A stretch of DNA of 64,000 nucleotides from Polyporus tsugae (GCA_024305745.1 JAHRBS010000009.1:868001-932000); one strand, 5' to 3'. Positions 11,857 through 24,404 are shown, counted from the first letter of the stretch. Numbers and translations are program-made. The notes: generated by a model not told the origin, from the sequence alone.

Positions 11857-14800
11857 CGTGGAGATTGTGCGAGGGCGGTGTGGGGCGGGCAGCTTATGGA
11901 GGAGGGGGTTGGTTCTGCGAGGGAATTTATAGGACGGGAAGGATTCCCGAGCTCGCAGGGGATACCTTGAATAACGTCCGACGAAAGCGTCGCGGGCCTC
12001 GCAGATATGAAACGGGTTTTCGGGGACCGGGATGTATCAGAGATCCACCTCGTGCATGGCCCCCGTCTGCGCGTGCGCGATCGCACTGAGTGGGATGACG
12101 AAAGGACCTCGAGATCGTATCTGGGAGCGGTCCATCAGATGAGCGAAGGCAGGGGTTAAGGAATCCCATGGGTGGGTTCCGAAGTTTCGCGCGCCGTACC
12201 TTGGAGGCGACATGTCGAGATCTCCAGCAAACCAGGTAAGGAGTGGATTCTCCCATGGGGCAAGCGCATGACATATCTATAGAGCGCGTTCTCGGGTTCT
12301 ATGAAGCCATGATTCAATCCGGCAGAAGCGAATAGTAGGACTGGAGAAGGACGAGAATCTCACCACGGCCGAAGGAAAGGAGCCGTGCGTGGCCCATCCA
12401 GAACCGCTGTGCGACTGTGCAGCGACAAGAGGAGGAGGACTGCCATAGTGGGTTTACGAGATCGTGAAGACAGATGAGAGGTCCCCGGAGGCCAGCATGC
12501 AGGGATCGTTCCGTTCGAGTGGAAGGCGCCTTCCAAAGAGCTTTGGAAGCATCCGCTTGATGGACGGCATGAGTTTAGCGATTGACTGACCCAGACGCAG
12601 CAAACAGGGCCGGGGCGTCCAGGGGCGTCCTGCGGTTTGCATGCCACGAGCATAGGCGGGCGTGGGAGGACGAAGAGGGTACGCTCTATCGACGCAGAAG
12701 CCTGAGGTCGTTACGAAAATGCGGCCGAGTCGGGCGGTCCCGGGCGAATGGGCAAGGCTGGACAGCGCTGAGCCAGGAGCTGGAAGGAGTCTGTCCCTGT
12801 TTTCGTGGAAACCAGCACCAGAGCCGGTGGTGGCAGTAGCCGTTCCAAACCGTCCGGCGCCCTCACCGCCCACGCCGCTTCGCCTTCCTCTTCGTGGCGT
12901 CCTCGCAGTCACAGGTCACAGTCACACCCTTCGCAGTTGCGCGTGGGCCAGTCCAGCCTCTCCTTCAGTTCTGCCATGGCATCATTGCTACTTACTCGCA
13001 ACATACGCATGCTAGCATCTCGCGATCCGTCGAGCCGACTGCTGTGGTCGCCACGTTCGTCCCTGCACCTGCGAACGGACTGGACTGGGCCCCCAGTGGC
13101 CACAAGCGGCAGCGAGGAAATTCCGGCGGCCACCCCTTGCCAGCACATCCATCCCTGGCCGGGGCTCGGGCCCCTGCGGTCCGACGCAGAAGAGAAGCCA
13201 ACGCTCGTCGATAAGCATCATGCGTGGCCAGATGCGCGGTCTCTGTTGGGTAAGAAATTTGACGTTCCTGTGCCAGTGATACCGTCAGCTTTCCCTGGAC
13301 ATCGTGCTTCCTCGTAGCCGTACGTGATCACCGTCGTCAAATTTCCCGCTCTGGCATTTTTCAGGCGCGACATGCAGCGCGGTTCAGGCTGGCCCACCGC
13401 ACGACCGTCGGATGGGCCCCCTACGATCGCCACATGGCGTTGCACCTCGACAAGTCGACTTGGCTCGCTTCCGCTGGCCTATCATCGTACCGCCTTTACT
13501 GGAACTGCTTACGACCGCACCCCCTTCCGACATAGGCAGTTACTGACCGCCAGGAGGTTCATATTTCTGCTGCGGGCGGTACGTGTATGTCCGTCTTCCA
13601 AATCCGTCCATGAGAAGTCGGCAATGTTTGCGGTGCTCATGGTGACCCTTCCCACTGCAGAGGTGATTTTGTTCTCCTACTTATCTTGCGCCTGCGCTCA
13701 CCAAGCAGCACCAAGCACATTATGATCCTGACGATGCAGCTCACCACATCCTACTTAGGAGTTTACACCCTTGCGCGCCGCCCTGGGTACAAGCACCTTT
13801 ACCCTCTGACAAACAAACCCAAAACGAGGTTGGATTATGCGCCAGCCGAGTGTCATGGACGCTGATATTACGTAGAGGAAGCAACCCCACCCGCCCTTCT
13901 CACGATTTATTTCTCCATGCGACGACGTTCATGACCCATGCCCAGAAGAGTCTTCCGAGCCTCTGTCTTCTCTTGAGCACCCTCATATTGCGCTACATGC
14001 GACGGAGACGGGCCTCCGGCACCGATATGGACGCCAGGTACTATTCGCGTTCAACGCGCGATTTACCGCAGCGTCGTCGGTGCCTTCCAGAGTTCGAATC
14101 CGCGTTCAGGAAGAGCTATATGGCTAATCCGCTGCGATCTGAGGCCGTACATTGTTGCTAGACGTTTCCTGCCCACGGGATCGTCGCTATCCGTTCGGGC
14201 GGTGTTCTTCTTTCCCTCAGCCGTCCCGGCTCTCCTAAAGATGCTTATTGTTGTCTTCTGGTACGTCTGTTTGTTCTGAAGTCGGAGAGAGAGTACACGA
14301 TTGTTGACACGCAGCAGTTCATGATGCTCAATCCTCTGTAATGTATGACGACGTATGGAGTAATGAGAGGTACAAAGTAGGCCACGAAGACTGAGGTCAC
14401 AGCCCCACTTACGTGGTTGGCGCAACTGCGTTCATTTGGCGGCACGAGAACGGGGCAGGGGGGGTATGTATGTCTTTTGTCGCGGACGGTTTCAGGTTCG
14501 TTTTCCGCCGATTTTGCCATTTGGGAGCGCCGCGTATCATCATCATCAAGTCGTACAGGGTGCGATATGCAACATTTGTATGTGTTGTCTTAATTTCCGC
14601 CGAGTCTCATGATATTTGTTCTCTCGCGAAGGGCCGTCCGGAATTCATCATCTGTTCATATCAGATTAAAACGGCCTGCCATGCCAGCCTTCATCTTCCG
14701 GAACGGTCGGCAGCCCGTTTCAGTTTCCCCTCGCTGTTGGCGAATTGGCATATGAAGAGCCTCATACGCTTCTCGCATTCTCATGCGCGTTCCAGGCGAC

Positions 14801-16009
14801 TCCGCACAGAGAGCCACCGTGACGGGCGCAGTGGCAAGGCCTGGAAGACCAGCCCCAAGGTACACTGTCCGTCTCGCGTCTCGCGTCCATAGACCGGACC
14901 TAATCCGCCCCCGTGTCGAGAGCCAAAACGAGACAGCTTCGGCGTCGGATTCGCCCGGGGGCACGCCGCGCTTTTCTACGGGCGAAAAGCGAGGTCATCG
15001 AATGCGCTGTGCCTATGCATCTGACACGCGGTGCGCATGCTCCTCGTCGTTCATATTCCCATCCCTGTATGTTTAGCACTCACCGCCAGGGCCGACTTCC
15101 CTCATTCCGGGACGTTTGACGACAAGTCGTGGAGGACGGCAGGAAACGCGGCGTTAGAGGTGTCGAACGTGGATCGCCGCCCTCGACCGCATGCTCATTT
15201 CTAGCCAGCCTGACGTCCCCCCCCCCCGACTCATTGAAGGTGCGTTCCAATTGGTCGAGCACGCTGCGCATATACCGACAGCATCCCCTGCAGGATTTCC
15301 GTGCGAGGCTGTCCGGGCATGTCCGGCACCCCGCGAAGCATCAAGCATGGCATGCGGGGGGTGCGGAGGATCAAGGTTTGGATTGACGTGGGATGGCGTG
15401 GCGCGTTGCTCGAAACACGATCGGTCGTCCCAGCTCGGCGTGCGGGTGTCAGACTCTGAGCGCATTCGCAGAGCTGCTCTGCGCCCCAGAACCGCACCCC
15501 CGCTCTAATCCCCCGTCCCCCCGAACCTGCCCTCCGCATGCGCACTTCGGTGGATAAAGCTCAAGGCGCGTGTGACCACTGGCTGGTCCAGCGTACCCCC
15601 GGCTCGCCGACCTTCCGTTGGACGTCGAAGGCACTCGAGGTACCATAGACGTCGACCGCACATAGGACAGAAGATCCGCAGAGGGGTTCTATGAGCGGTG
15701 GGTGTGATTGCGATGACGTGCATACAAAATGTCAGTTTACGCCCAGTTCGCTCAGGGAGCTACAGGACGCGCTATCAGGCCGCAGGCCACAGGTTCCGCG
15801 ACAGCGTATTCGAATTCGCGGGGAGGGGGGGAAGGGCCACTAGTGCCTCACATGCCGCCTTGGCAGCGCCCCCCTCCACTCCCGTCCCCCCAGCTGATTA
15901 TCCTGAGCGTCAGGAAAGCACGGTTCCCTGCAACACATCATCCCTGGCAGGAGCGCAGACGCCCCCCCAGCTGTACGGCCCAAGCGTGCCCCTTCAGGTT
16001 TAAGCCTCG
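11857..16009. other. Gene-poor stretch, about 4.1 kb
   Basis: I find no recognisable coding segment, RNA gene or transposon terminus. The region before 12300 is the upstream side of the minus-strand lipid methyltransferase. An 11-base C run lies at 15217-15227. The many overlapping frames of 60-190 codons in 12.4-13.3 kb show no consistent codon pattern and look like chance in GC-rich DNA. Confidence 0.45.
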
Positions 16010-17790
16010 AGCTGAAGCTTGGAAGCACCCGACGCGGTCCCAGCCGGCGTCCTCCTCGCCCTCGCGCATCCACCCAGCGCGGGCCCGCCGTCAGGCCCGC
16101 GACGCGCATGAACAGCGACCCGTCGAGCAGGCGGCCGACGTCTGCGAACGCAAACGCGCCGGGGGGCGTCGTCTGCAGGAGCGAGGTCACGTGCAGGAGC
16201 GCGCGCTGTAGCTTGGGGGGGCGGTCGTCGCGGTACTGGAGCGTAGACCGCACGATGGGGAGCCACGAGTTCGGGAACGGGCCGCTCGTGTAGAGCGTGC
16301 CCGGCGCGGGCGCGTTGTGCTGTGCAGGCGCCCCTGGCTTCTCAGGCGACGCGGGAACAGCGGGGTAGAAGAAGGCGGCGAAGGGGAGGGCGGGGCCGCC
16401 GCGCGAGATGTACACCGCGAGCGAGGTGGGCGGAAGTGGGCGCAGACAAGGAGGCCGGGGAGAGGTATGCGGCGTAGGACAGCAGGAAGATCACGGACGC
16501 GACGAGGTGCGTTCCGGAGCAGAGCAAAGTGTGCGCACATTAGCGGTCCGATCCCGCGAGGGTAGCCGTTTTTTGCGAAGGGGAGGGTTGCACTCACAGC
16601 AGGAAGTGAGCGTTGAACTTGCCGCCGGAGGCTGCTGTGCGCCAGGAGCAGCCTCCGATACCGTATAGATGACTGCGTTCAGCGAGAAAACACTCGATGA
16701 TCTTCCCGGGCACGTCCGTACCCCCTTCGTACCACTCGTCGGTGAGCTGGGCGAGGGCCTCGCCGAACGCGGGCATGGTCTGGTTGAAGATGGCGGCGGC
16801 AAGGAGGCTCGCCTTGTGGAGGCTGGCGCGCACGGGGTCGTACCTCTCCCCGGGCCATTGGTGACACGTCCGAGGATCTCCAGCGCGTATACCGGCACGC
16901 GGGGGGTGCTCTTTACCCCGGGGGGCCCCTCCATTGCCAACGGGAGGCCGTACGTCATCGGGAAGGAGAGCGGCGCGGCGGCCTGGGTAGCCGAAGTAAT
17001 CTCCTTGAAGCGCGAGAAGGGGATGATCTCCCTGCCGTCGACTGGGTGGGCGGCGGCCTGGCCGAGGCCTGTGGAGTGGGGAATAAAGACATCGGCACAT
17101 GGTTCTCGGGACGATCCCAGGTTGAGCCCACAAAACGTAAGCGTAAGCGTACCTTCCGCGAGCAGTCCAGGCAGGCCGGACTCGAGCCCATAGCCCGCGT
17201 GAATGAACGGATGCAAAAGACAGGCGAGGAGGCGGCTGAGCACTGTGCACGGGTAGGAGTCGTGCTTGGGTCCGGATGGGACGAGGTTGGCCGAGGGGGA
17301 GAAGACGTACTCTTCTAGGACCGCCTTCGCGCCTTTCCTGAGTATTTCCGTTGGGTATACATCGCAGCAGGAGTTGTTGAAGCTACGTAAAAGGGTCAGC
17401 GGGGGAAGCTTGATGCCATACAGCGGCACCGGCTCGACTCGCTTCAGTTAACCCAGGTAGTCGTAGTAGTCGTCGAGGGTGATAGGTTCCACCTCGGTAG
17501 CCTCGGGGTTCATGTTCGGAACATGTCTCGTACACGTGGTGTCGATGAAGGAAGGGTCAGCACCTCGGGAGTATGAGGCAAGCAAATGGTGAGAGGTGTT
17601 GCTGCGCGCAAAGTATGGAACTGTTAGCAAACACATCGTACGGTACAAAGTGAGATATCCGTACTTGTGAAGGCCCAGATCGTTGGGGTAAGTGCGCCTT
17701 CTGATCCTGGAGGGCCTTCTGACCAGCGAGCGTAGAGTCGTAAGAGGCTCCAGGCCGTGTCTTGGGGCTGTGAGATCTGGGGGCTTGGCC
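16010..17790 (-). pseudogene. Decayed questin-oxidase-like (DUF4243) gene copy
   Basis: The family pattern can be followed from about 17790 down to about 16010, but not in one frame. It is close in layout to the intact gene at 19942-21704: NDLGLHK then an intron then NNTSHHLLASY; VLEEYVFSPSANL; LLHPFIHAGYGLESGLPGLLAEG; VYALEILGRVTN; LAQLTDEWYEGG; and SWLPIVRSTLQYRDDRPPKLQRAL all have counterparts. Lesions: a frame change near 17690 in the N-terminal exon, another near 16850, loss of a usable AG acceptor near 16505-16530 where the intact gene has an intron, a frame change near 16405-16440, and another near 16065. Several intron borders elsewhere still look usable (for example the acceptor before position 17110). 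It is best read as a dead paralogue. An assembly with many errors is the other explanation, but neighbouring genes are clean. Confidence 0.75.
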
Positions 17791-18926
17791 AGTCTGCCTC
17801 ACTTGACTATATCTTCTGTACGACAGATTCGTGCGACACAGAAGCGGAGTCGGCGCGGTGTGAGCCAATTTCGCCTCCCAGCTTACCCATCATTTCGGGG
17901 CTACGTTGATCGGGATATGTCTGCGAAGGCGGCTTGTGGCCGATGGCGTTGAGGGGCCATGCATCAGGGCGGTCCGTGTCCTTATCATTGAGTAGTCCAA
18001 GTCATCACATTACACACCCATTCATAACAGGCACTGTTTAGACCTACAAATTTTAAGTTGATTGCTAGGATCGTCCGAGTCACCGGGGAAAAGGCAGCTA
18101 ACCTCCGCCCATGGCTTCGGACCAGGCCTGACTGTATGCATACGCGATCACTGGCTCTGAGAACGGTGGATGAGCCTAAATCCCATGACATAGAGTAGTG
18201 GCTGTTACGTACCACCGTGGTGTAACCAGACATAGTTTCTAAATGGGAGCGTCGTCGCTGGCAACCTTAACGGGGCGGGGACGCACTTGTACGGCCAGCA
18301 CCAAGCCGCAGTGGCAGAGCGCGTCTCCCGTGTCTTGTTTCATGTTCTTCCCCATCTAGCCTACTCCAGAGGGTCGAAAAGTACCGTCTCTCGTATGCAG
18401 CTCGTATCGCTCAAGATTTGAAGGTGATCAAAGTCAGCACTGCATACTACTTACTGTAAGTGCTGCCCGGGGTGAGAGGATGGTGGCGCTACCCACTGTT
18501 GATCGGGATTCGGATGAACTTCGGATGCGGTCGGGTAGCTGATTTTCAGTTTCACTATCACTCGCGACACCCCACCAACACCCACAAGAGCCCAGTGTAT
18601 GCCCAAAAAATGTATAGTAAATCTATAGAAAACGGTAACGGTATCCTTACACTCGTCGACCCTGGCTTACAACTTGAAGCACAAAATGGGTCTACATAAA
18701 TTGGTTGGACGCAATCACTCCTCCTGAATGTATGGTCGGCCTTGGGTGACGGGTCATGCTACAGTATCGAGACTTGTTCATCGCCGTCAGTCACGATGTC
18801 GACAGTCGTGACCGAAACGATCTCGTCCTCCTTCCCGGGCCCCTTGTGTTCTGGATCCCAGTCACCCGTCCGCGTGGCCAATGGGTTTCAATATCCAGCT
18901 AGTCGGGTATATAATATTAATGCCAG
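17791..18926. other. Intergenic, about 1.1 kb
   Basis: No coding segment or RNA gene recognised between the decayed oxidase and the GDSL remnant. The stretch 18600-18640 is locally A-rich. Nothing else stands out. Confidence 0.5.
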
Positions 18927-19448
18927 CTGCTCATCACCGCATGCGGCGCAGTCATCGCGCAAGGCACCGCGCTCTCTATCTTCGCGGCTGGTCCCCAACT
19001 GGGCCAGATCAAGAATCTCTTCACCTTTGGCGACTCCTATACACCGACGTCGTGCGTTCATCCTTGTACTTTACAGGCGGCTCACTTCAATCACGTACCC
19101 ATCCACCAGAACGCGCATGCAGACGGCTGGTCCCGGGACACTGTGGCCCGTCTTCGCCGCCCGAGAAGGGAACTTGCCCTCCTCCCCTTCGCCAAGGCCG
19201 GCGCGATGTGCTCCAGTAAACTCATTCCTCACGCGGCACCGCCTGTGGTCGAGTTCCAGCGCCCGAAGTATTTCGCCGAGAAAGCGAACGGCTCTCTCGC
19301 TGCGCTCAAGCCCGACGACACGATTTATATGCTGTGGATCGGGGCGAACGACGTCGGGCCAAGCGGGTTGCTGACGGGGAAACAGACTTCGGGCATCACG
19401 CTCGTCGATACGGTGACAGGCGCGGTGAACTGGGTGCAGAGGCGCTAT
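18927..19448 (+). pseudogene. GDSL esterase/lipase (CE16-like) remnant, frameshifted and truncated
   Basis: A hydrophobic leader-like stretch is followed by GPQLGQIKNLFTFGDSY, the block I serine motif of fungal GDSL esterases of the CE16 type. The expected YTDV continues only after a shift of two bases near 19039. An intron at 19052-19122 (GTGCGT...GCATGCAG) then leads to PGTLWPVFAA, and a further one-base shift near 19170 is needed to reach LALLPFAKAGAMCSS. The frame then runs through FAEKANGSL, the block III motif IGANDVG and TGAVNWVQRRY, and similarity ends. The block V Asp/His part that completes the catalytic triad is absent. No ATG lies in the right frame before the leader. The intact family deacetylates plant cell wall oligosaccharides outside the cell. 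Similarity stops about 260 bases before the tRNA gene at 19706. Confidence 0.7.
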
Positions 19449-19705
19449 ACGACAACGGGGGAGAACATACCTCCGTCTCCTCGAAGGGCCACTGTTATTA
19501 ACCTTTTCCGACATGACGTGAAGCAAACTTACTGGCGATGGTGTAAGCGGGACAAACGGCATGGGAAAAACTGTATGTAAGAAGGTAATATCGCAACTAC
19601 GAACGTACTTTCCAGATAAGTTTGTACACCTGGCGAAATCCAAATCGCAATCTCATTCCACTTTCCTGGACCGGAGTTTGCGTCGAACCCACAGGGAACA
19701 AAAAG

Positions 19706-19788
19706 TGGTTCAATCCAGGCTCGAACTGGAGGCCTCCTGTGACCACAACATGTGAGACAGACGTGATAACCAACTACACCATTGAACC
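19706..19788 (-). tRNA. tRNA-Val (anticodon CAC) with a 9-base intron
   Basis: Read on the minus strand, the 83 bases fold as a tRNA. The acceptor stem GGTTCAA pairs perfectly with TTGAACC, followed by discriminator A. The D arm is GTG...CAC with loop TAGTTGGTTAT. The anticodon stem TCTGT pairs with ACAGG (one G-T). The T arm is TCCAG, TTCGAGC, CTGGA. The loop reads C-T-C-A-C-A, giving anticodon CAC (valine, GTG codons). Ten bases separate position 37 from the 3' stem where only one is expected, so a 9-base intron (TGTTGTGGT) lies at the usual place between 37 and 38. The A box (TAGTTGGTTATCACG) and B box (AGTTCGAGCCT) of RNA polymerase III promoters are present within the gene. Confidence 0.88.
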
Positions 19789-19941
19789 GTTATGACTTCG
19801 CTTATATTAAACAATATATCCGTAGTAAGATCTGTGATCAACGCTGAAAACTCACAACACCATTCTGTTTTGGCCGCCTTGCCATATATATCGTACATGA
19901 TGTCGGAGAACAATTCCGGAAGTGACCTTTTGACGTCGCGA

Positions 19942-21704
19942 CTAAAAGAAACCGGAACGATCCCAGTCACGAACGGTCTGCCCCTCCTTGATCCAGCCGA
20001 GGACGTTCGCAGTCAAGCCTGCCGCACGGATGAACAGCGTCCCGTCGAGGACCTCTGCGCCCGCCAGCTCGGTCCCCGCAAAGTGGCCTGCGGCGCGCGT
20101 CCCGTACAGAGTCGCGTCGTGCATGAGCGCCCGCTGAAGCTTGCACAGGTGCTCGCCAGGGTGGACCAAGGTCGTCTGCACGATCGGAAGCCACGGGTTC
20201 GGCGAAACGTCGTCGGGGGTGAGCGTCTTGGCCGCCGGCGCGACGTGCGGTTCGCCAGGCTGGACGGGCTTGTCTGTCGCGCTCGCGTAGAACTCGCGGA
20301 TTGGGATGGCAGGGCGGCCGCGGCCGATGTACCACGTCAGGGCGAAGGTGAAGTAGCCTCGGAGCAGGAGCGCGGCGGAGCGCGGGGAGAGATAGGCGAC
20401 GATCGAGGGCAGGAAGATGCTTGACGTGACCAAGTGCATGCTGTGTATCACACGCGAGGGTTAGCAAACGGCTCGATGGCGAGACATGCGAAGACGGACA
20501 TGAAGAAGTCTGCGTTGAATTCCTTGTTCTGCGACCGCTCGCGACCACTCCATCCGCCGACTCCGTAGATGAGGGCAGTGAACCACGCAAGCTCTTCGAC
20601 CTTCTTCTCGATCGCCGCAGCGGACACGTTGTCGCCTTCGAGCTCGGCAGCCCACTGAGCAGTAATGTCGAGCAACGCTTCACCGACATGCGACTGGACG
20701 CGCTCGACGTGCGACCCTCCCTGCGGGAGGGGAAGCGCCAGATTGACGGGCGAGAACTTGGGGTCGGCGAGGATACGCGCGAGAGCTGTGAAGGCATGTA
20801 TCCCCTTCTTCGCGGCTGACGCGTCCCCAGCAGAGGAACTCTTCTTGCTCAGAGTAAGCGACGGGAGGAGAGCAGTGAGGCGCGAGACGGCGGAGGGCGT
20901 CGACTCCGCCTGGAAGAGCGAAGGCGGGATGAGGCCATCCCCGTCGGCCCCATGGACGGCAGCCTGCGCAATGCCTAGCGGATCGAAAGGTCAATTTTAC
21001 AACGCGGTGGGGAGGATAGTATTGCTGACCTTCCGCGACGAGGCCCAATATTCCAAACTCCAGGCCGTTCCCAGCGTGGATCATCGGGTGCACGAGCGCG
21101 GCAAAGAAACGGTTGAGCATCCTCGGGTTTCCGTCGATACCAGGGCCACCGACGTTGGCCTTTGCGGAGAATATATATTCCTCGAGCACCTCAGTGACGT
21201 CCTTCTTGAGAAGAAGGTCCCTGAAGAACTCCAAATAAGAGTTGTAATACCTAAGGTACGAGTCTTAGCATGTGGTGTCACGATGACATCAGGTTAGCAA
21301 CAACTCACTCTCGCTTTCCAAGATGCTTCCAAAAAGTGCTCTCATTAATTGGCTCAGGAGATTCAAACGCCGGCCGCATGTACTCGACATGGGTCTGGTA
21401 TGCAGCTTCGATGAGCGGCCCGGTCGCGCCCAGAACATAGATGGCGACGAGGTGGTGAGAAGCGTGGCTGCAACGAAGAGGTTAACCACGTAACGTGGGA
21501 CGTTGCGCCTCGGGATGCGGCTTACTTGTGGAAACCCAGGTTGTTGAAGAAGGCATGCCACTTGACATGGTTATCCTGCAGCACCTTGACGAGTGTCCCG
21601 CCAGACTTGGAGGAGAAACCAGCCAGGCGCGCCGGGGCAAGGTTGGAAGGTGCCGCGGTCGGGAGGGGGAAGAACTTGTCGAGCTCTGCGGTCCGGGGAG
21701 ACAT
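19942..21704 (-). CDS. Questin-oxidase-like (DUF4243) protein, intact, five exons
   Basis: Exons 21704-21526, 21467-21309, 21250-21030, 20974-20500 and 20440-19942 join in frame to 510 residues, a normal length for the family. Family marks include the start SPRTAELDKFFPLP, WHAFFNNLGFHNHASHHLV across the first intron, VLEEYIFSAKANVG, FAALVHPMIHAGNGLEFG (about 166-183), AELEGDNV, IYGVGGWSGR, MHLVTSSIFLPS and WLPIVQTTL. Characterised relatives (questin oxidase, AflY-like enzymes) oxidise polyketide intermediates, but no polyketide synthase lies in this window, so the substrate is unknown. Histidines in HPMIHAGNG are candidates for function. It has a decayed relative about 2 kb downstream on the same strand. 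Intron 4 uses a GTCCGT donor. I see no break. Confidence 0.85.
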
Positions 21705-22397
21705 GGATGTGGAAGTGTGATAGGTGGTTCGGTGCTATGGTAATGGAAGTGGTCGACGTTCCTGTGGAATGCGGCCAAAGGGTGAGACGTGGATTGGGTT
21801 ATATACCTCGTCCTTCGGCGCGCCGCACTCGTAACCCCTCGGCCTATGGGCTGCACCAGTGGACTCGAGCCGACCCAAGCGTAACAGTTCCAGCTGCCCG
21901 GTGTGAGACTCGTATTCAGTATGATGGGATTCTCAGAATTTGCCTCGTGGGCACGAGGGCGCGAGTTTGAGTAAGCATTCCCACTAGGAACTTGGAAGGA
22001 GTCAGGAAGGCGGTGTACCCGCGCTCAAGTTGACAGCCTCGACAGCATGATTACTGAGCTCGTTCTCTGTGCACAACCTCGCACTGGGAGTGGCAGATAC
22101 TAACTCGAGGCATGGTACAGACGCCTATGGCGCAGGAGGGGTTCGAGCGACTGCACGAGGCCACCAAGCGCCTGCTTCAAGGAGTCTTGTAGAACATGAG
22201 GCAAAACAGATGACTAGATTTTGTCAGCCAGTGGTTCCCAACACGCAAAGCCAAGTCAGCCTGGAATCACTCACGTGACGGTGTGATATGATGCAGCATT
22301 GAAGGTACTATAAACGACGATAACCAACACGAAACGCGCCAAGTGCTGGTGCCTATAATTATCCGCTCGCCTTGGTTTCAAAGGGCTCCCACCACGG
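21705..22397. other. Intergenic, 693 bases
   Basis: This holds the promoter side of the questin-oxidase-like gene and the 3' side of the permease. TTATATAC (21798-21805, plus strand) is AT-rich in an otherwise GC-rich stretch and may belong to the oxidase promoter. No other feature was seen. Confidence 0.45.
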
Positions 22398-24404
22398 TCA
22401 GGTCGACAGCTTTTCGCTCTTCGAGTCAGAGAGGCTTGGCAGAAAAGTCGCGTCCTGGGTAGTAGGCCCGAACTTCTCGGTAAATGTGCCAAAGACGTCT
22501 TCGGGATCCGTTTGACCAAGGGACATTGGAGGGAACAGTCGACTAAGGAGGACGTGAACGGACGCGCTCAGGACGAAGCCCAAGGGCCACGCGAGGTCAT
22601 AGCATCGAGTCCATCCGGTCGAAACGCCCATCGAGTTTGGAGATACCGCGGAGACGAAGCCAGCTGCTGTATGTCAGCAAGATGAGACCTGACCGGGACT
22701 GAATGCAACTCACGCATGAGAGGCCACACGCCGAAAGTCCACGCGACAAGCGCTCGGAAGTTTATACCGTAAGTGAAGTAGTAGATTGAGTCCGGATTGG
22801 GCATGTACAAATGCGATAGACAAAGTTTGCTTTGTCTGACGATGAGGTAATCGGACACCATAATTCCCTAGACATGCAATTGAGGATATGCCGCCCCAAT
22901 GAACATTCAGAACGAACGCACCGTGAGTGGGCCAACGAACACTGAGAACGAGCTCATGACAGTCAAGAAAATACCAGTTCCGGTAAGGAGTTTCCATGGG
23001 CATATAGCAATTCCGAGTGCGGCTGTGATCAATGCACCCCTGCGAAGCCAGACAGGTTAGTGTATACAAGTTCAGGAACGCTAGAGACCACACACCGTCT
23101 AATGTTGAGGTACTTAGGAAGCAACCCTGCGAGGTCTATGCCCCCCGATATTGCATTTCCAGCTATGTTTATCCCGAACTGCGACAAGACAAACGCGCAG
23201 CCCGCAAAGAAACACGCTGCTCGGGCGCCGGGACCCCCACGAAGTTGCACCACTTCCAGCAAGTCGTACGGCGCCCACAGTAGTCCATCGTCCGGGTAGA
23301 ATCCGGTGGCGCAGCTCGTGACGATGACTCCGAACAGGGCGATGATCACGGAGCTGAGGGGAACAATGATCAATTGGCTAAGGATTTGCGCCTGCGGATA
23401 CGCGGCGAAGCGCGTGTAGTCGCTCTGATTCAGGATGCCCGCGGATATGCTGCCAACGGTCGAGCTGATGCCGTACGCCATCGCCCAGCCTAGCTGGACG
23501 CCTCCGGTCAGCGGCTGGACCCCGCTGAGTTGACTGGGGTGGGTGAGCAGTGGACCGGCGCCGCCTTGCTTCGCGAGAGCCCATATGAAGATTGCGAACG
23601 TCGTGACCGTCATGATGATGCTTCCGAACAGGAATGGTTTGCGGAAGTGCTCGGGTGGTACCATCAGGAGAGGGATCGAGATCACTGCGAAAACAAGAAT
23701 GCCGATGAGGTCGTTCGTTCTGTATGGGGAAGAAGTCAAAGAATGGCCAATGTGCAGCTGACTAAGGCCCTTACTCAATGCCGGCATCCGGAGGAAGCGT
23801 GTTGCGCAATCTATAGAAACTCGGCCAGATACTGCCGATAACGACCTTCACCTAGGAGATCGTCGCCAATGCGTATAGGTCTCGTATGATACGGGTGTTT
23901 GACTCACGCTCTTTCCACCACTGTGAAGAAATGAGTGAACAGTTGCCTCTGGGGATGGGCGCGGGTGAGCACCTACAAGACAAGTTGCACGCCATACCAC
24001 ACCAGTGACAACAATATGCGCATCAACAGCGGGAAGAAGCTCCCGAAAACGCCCCAAACGAAGCGGTTGTAAACGGGAAACCCGACATGCCACTCTGCGC
24101 CAACGAATCCATTTGCAACCACTGCACAACCGACGATAAGTTGACCGACAATGACAGAGACCATGGCCTGCCAAACGTTGAGGCCCAAGCCGAGGAGACT
24201 CGACGCCGTCGTCCATCCGCTGATGTTGAAGCCAGTCAAGAGCCAGAAGCCGACAAAGGACCAGGCGCCCCAGGTCCGACGCGAGGGCGGGAGAGGTGTG
24301 ATGTCACGATTGATCCACGCCGTCGCCCGTCCTCCGCCTTCGTTCTTGCGCCCTACCTCGAGCCTTTTCAAAAGCCGGGGGACGAGCGAGTATGCGGGAG
24401 GCAT
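22398..24404 (-). CDS. NCS1 nucleobase permease (uracil/allantoin type), seven exons
   Basis: Exons 24404-23977, 23920-23908, 23851-23775, 23719-23096, 23039-22922, 22867-22714 and 22666-22398 join in frame to 560 residues, typical of Fur4/Dal4-type carriers. Marks of the family are NRDITPLPPSRRTWG near the N terminus (about 35-49), LTGFNISGWTTASSLLGLGL, PLLMVPPEHFRKPFLFG, the central SAGILNQSDYTRFA, SQFGINIAGNAISGG and MVSDYLIVRQ. About twelve hydrophobic segments are present, so it belongs in the plasma membrane and imports uracil, uridine or allantoin with protons; which one cannot be told. Exon 2 is only 13 bases. The start is the ATG giving MPPAYSLVPRLLKRLEV; an upstream extension is open but unlike the family. 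Confidence 0.9.

Noticed and set aside
12454..13317. Overlapping frames of up to 170 codons on both strands
   Set aside because: They overlap each other with no consistent codon bias or motif; typical shadows in GC-rich intergenic DNA.
15217..15227. Run of eleven C bases
   Set aside because: A simple homopolymer with no surrounding structure; no reason to give it a function.
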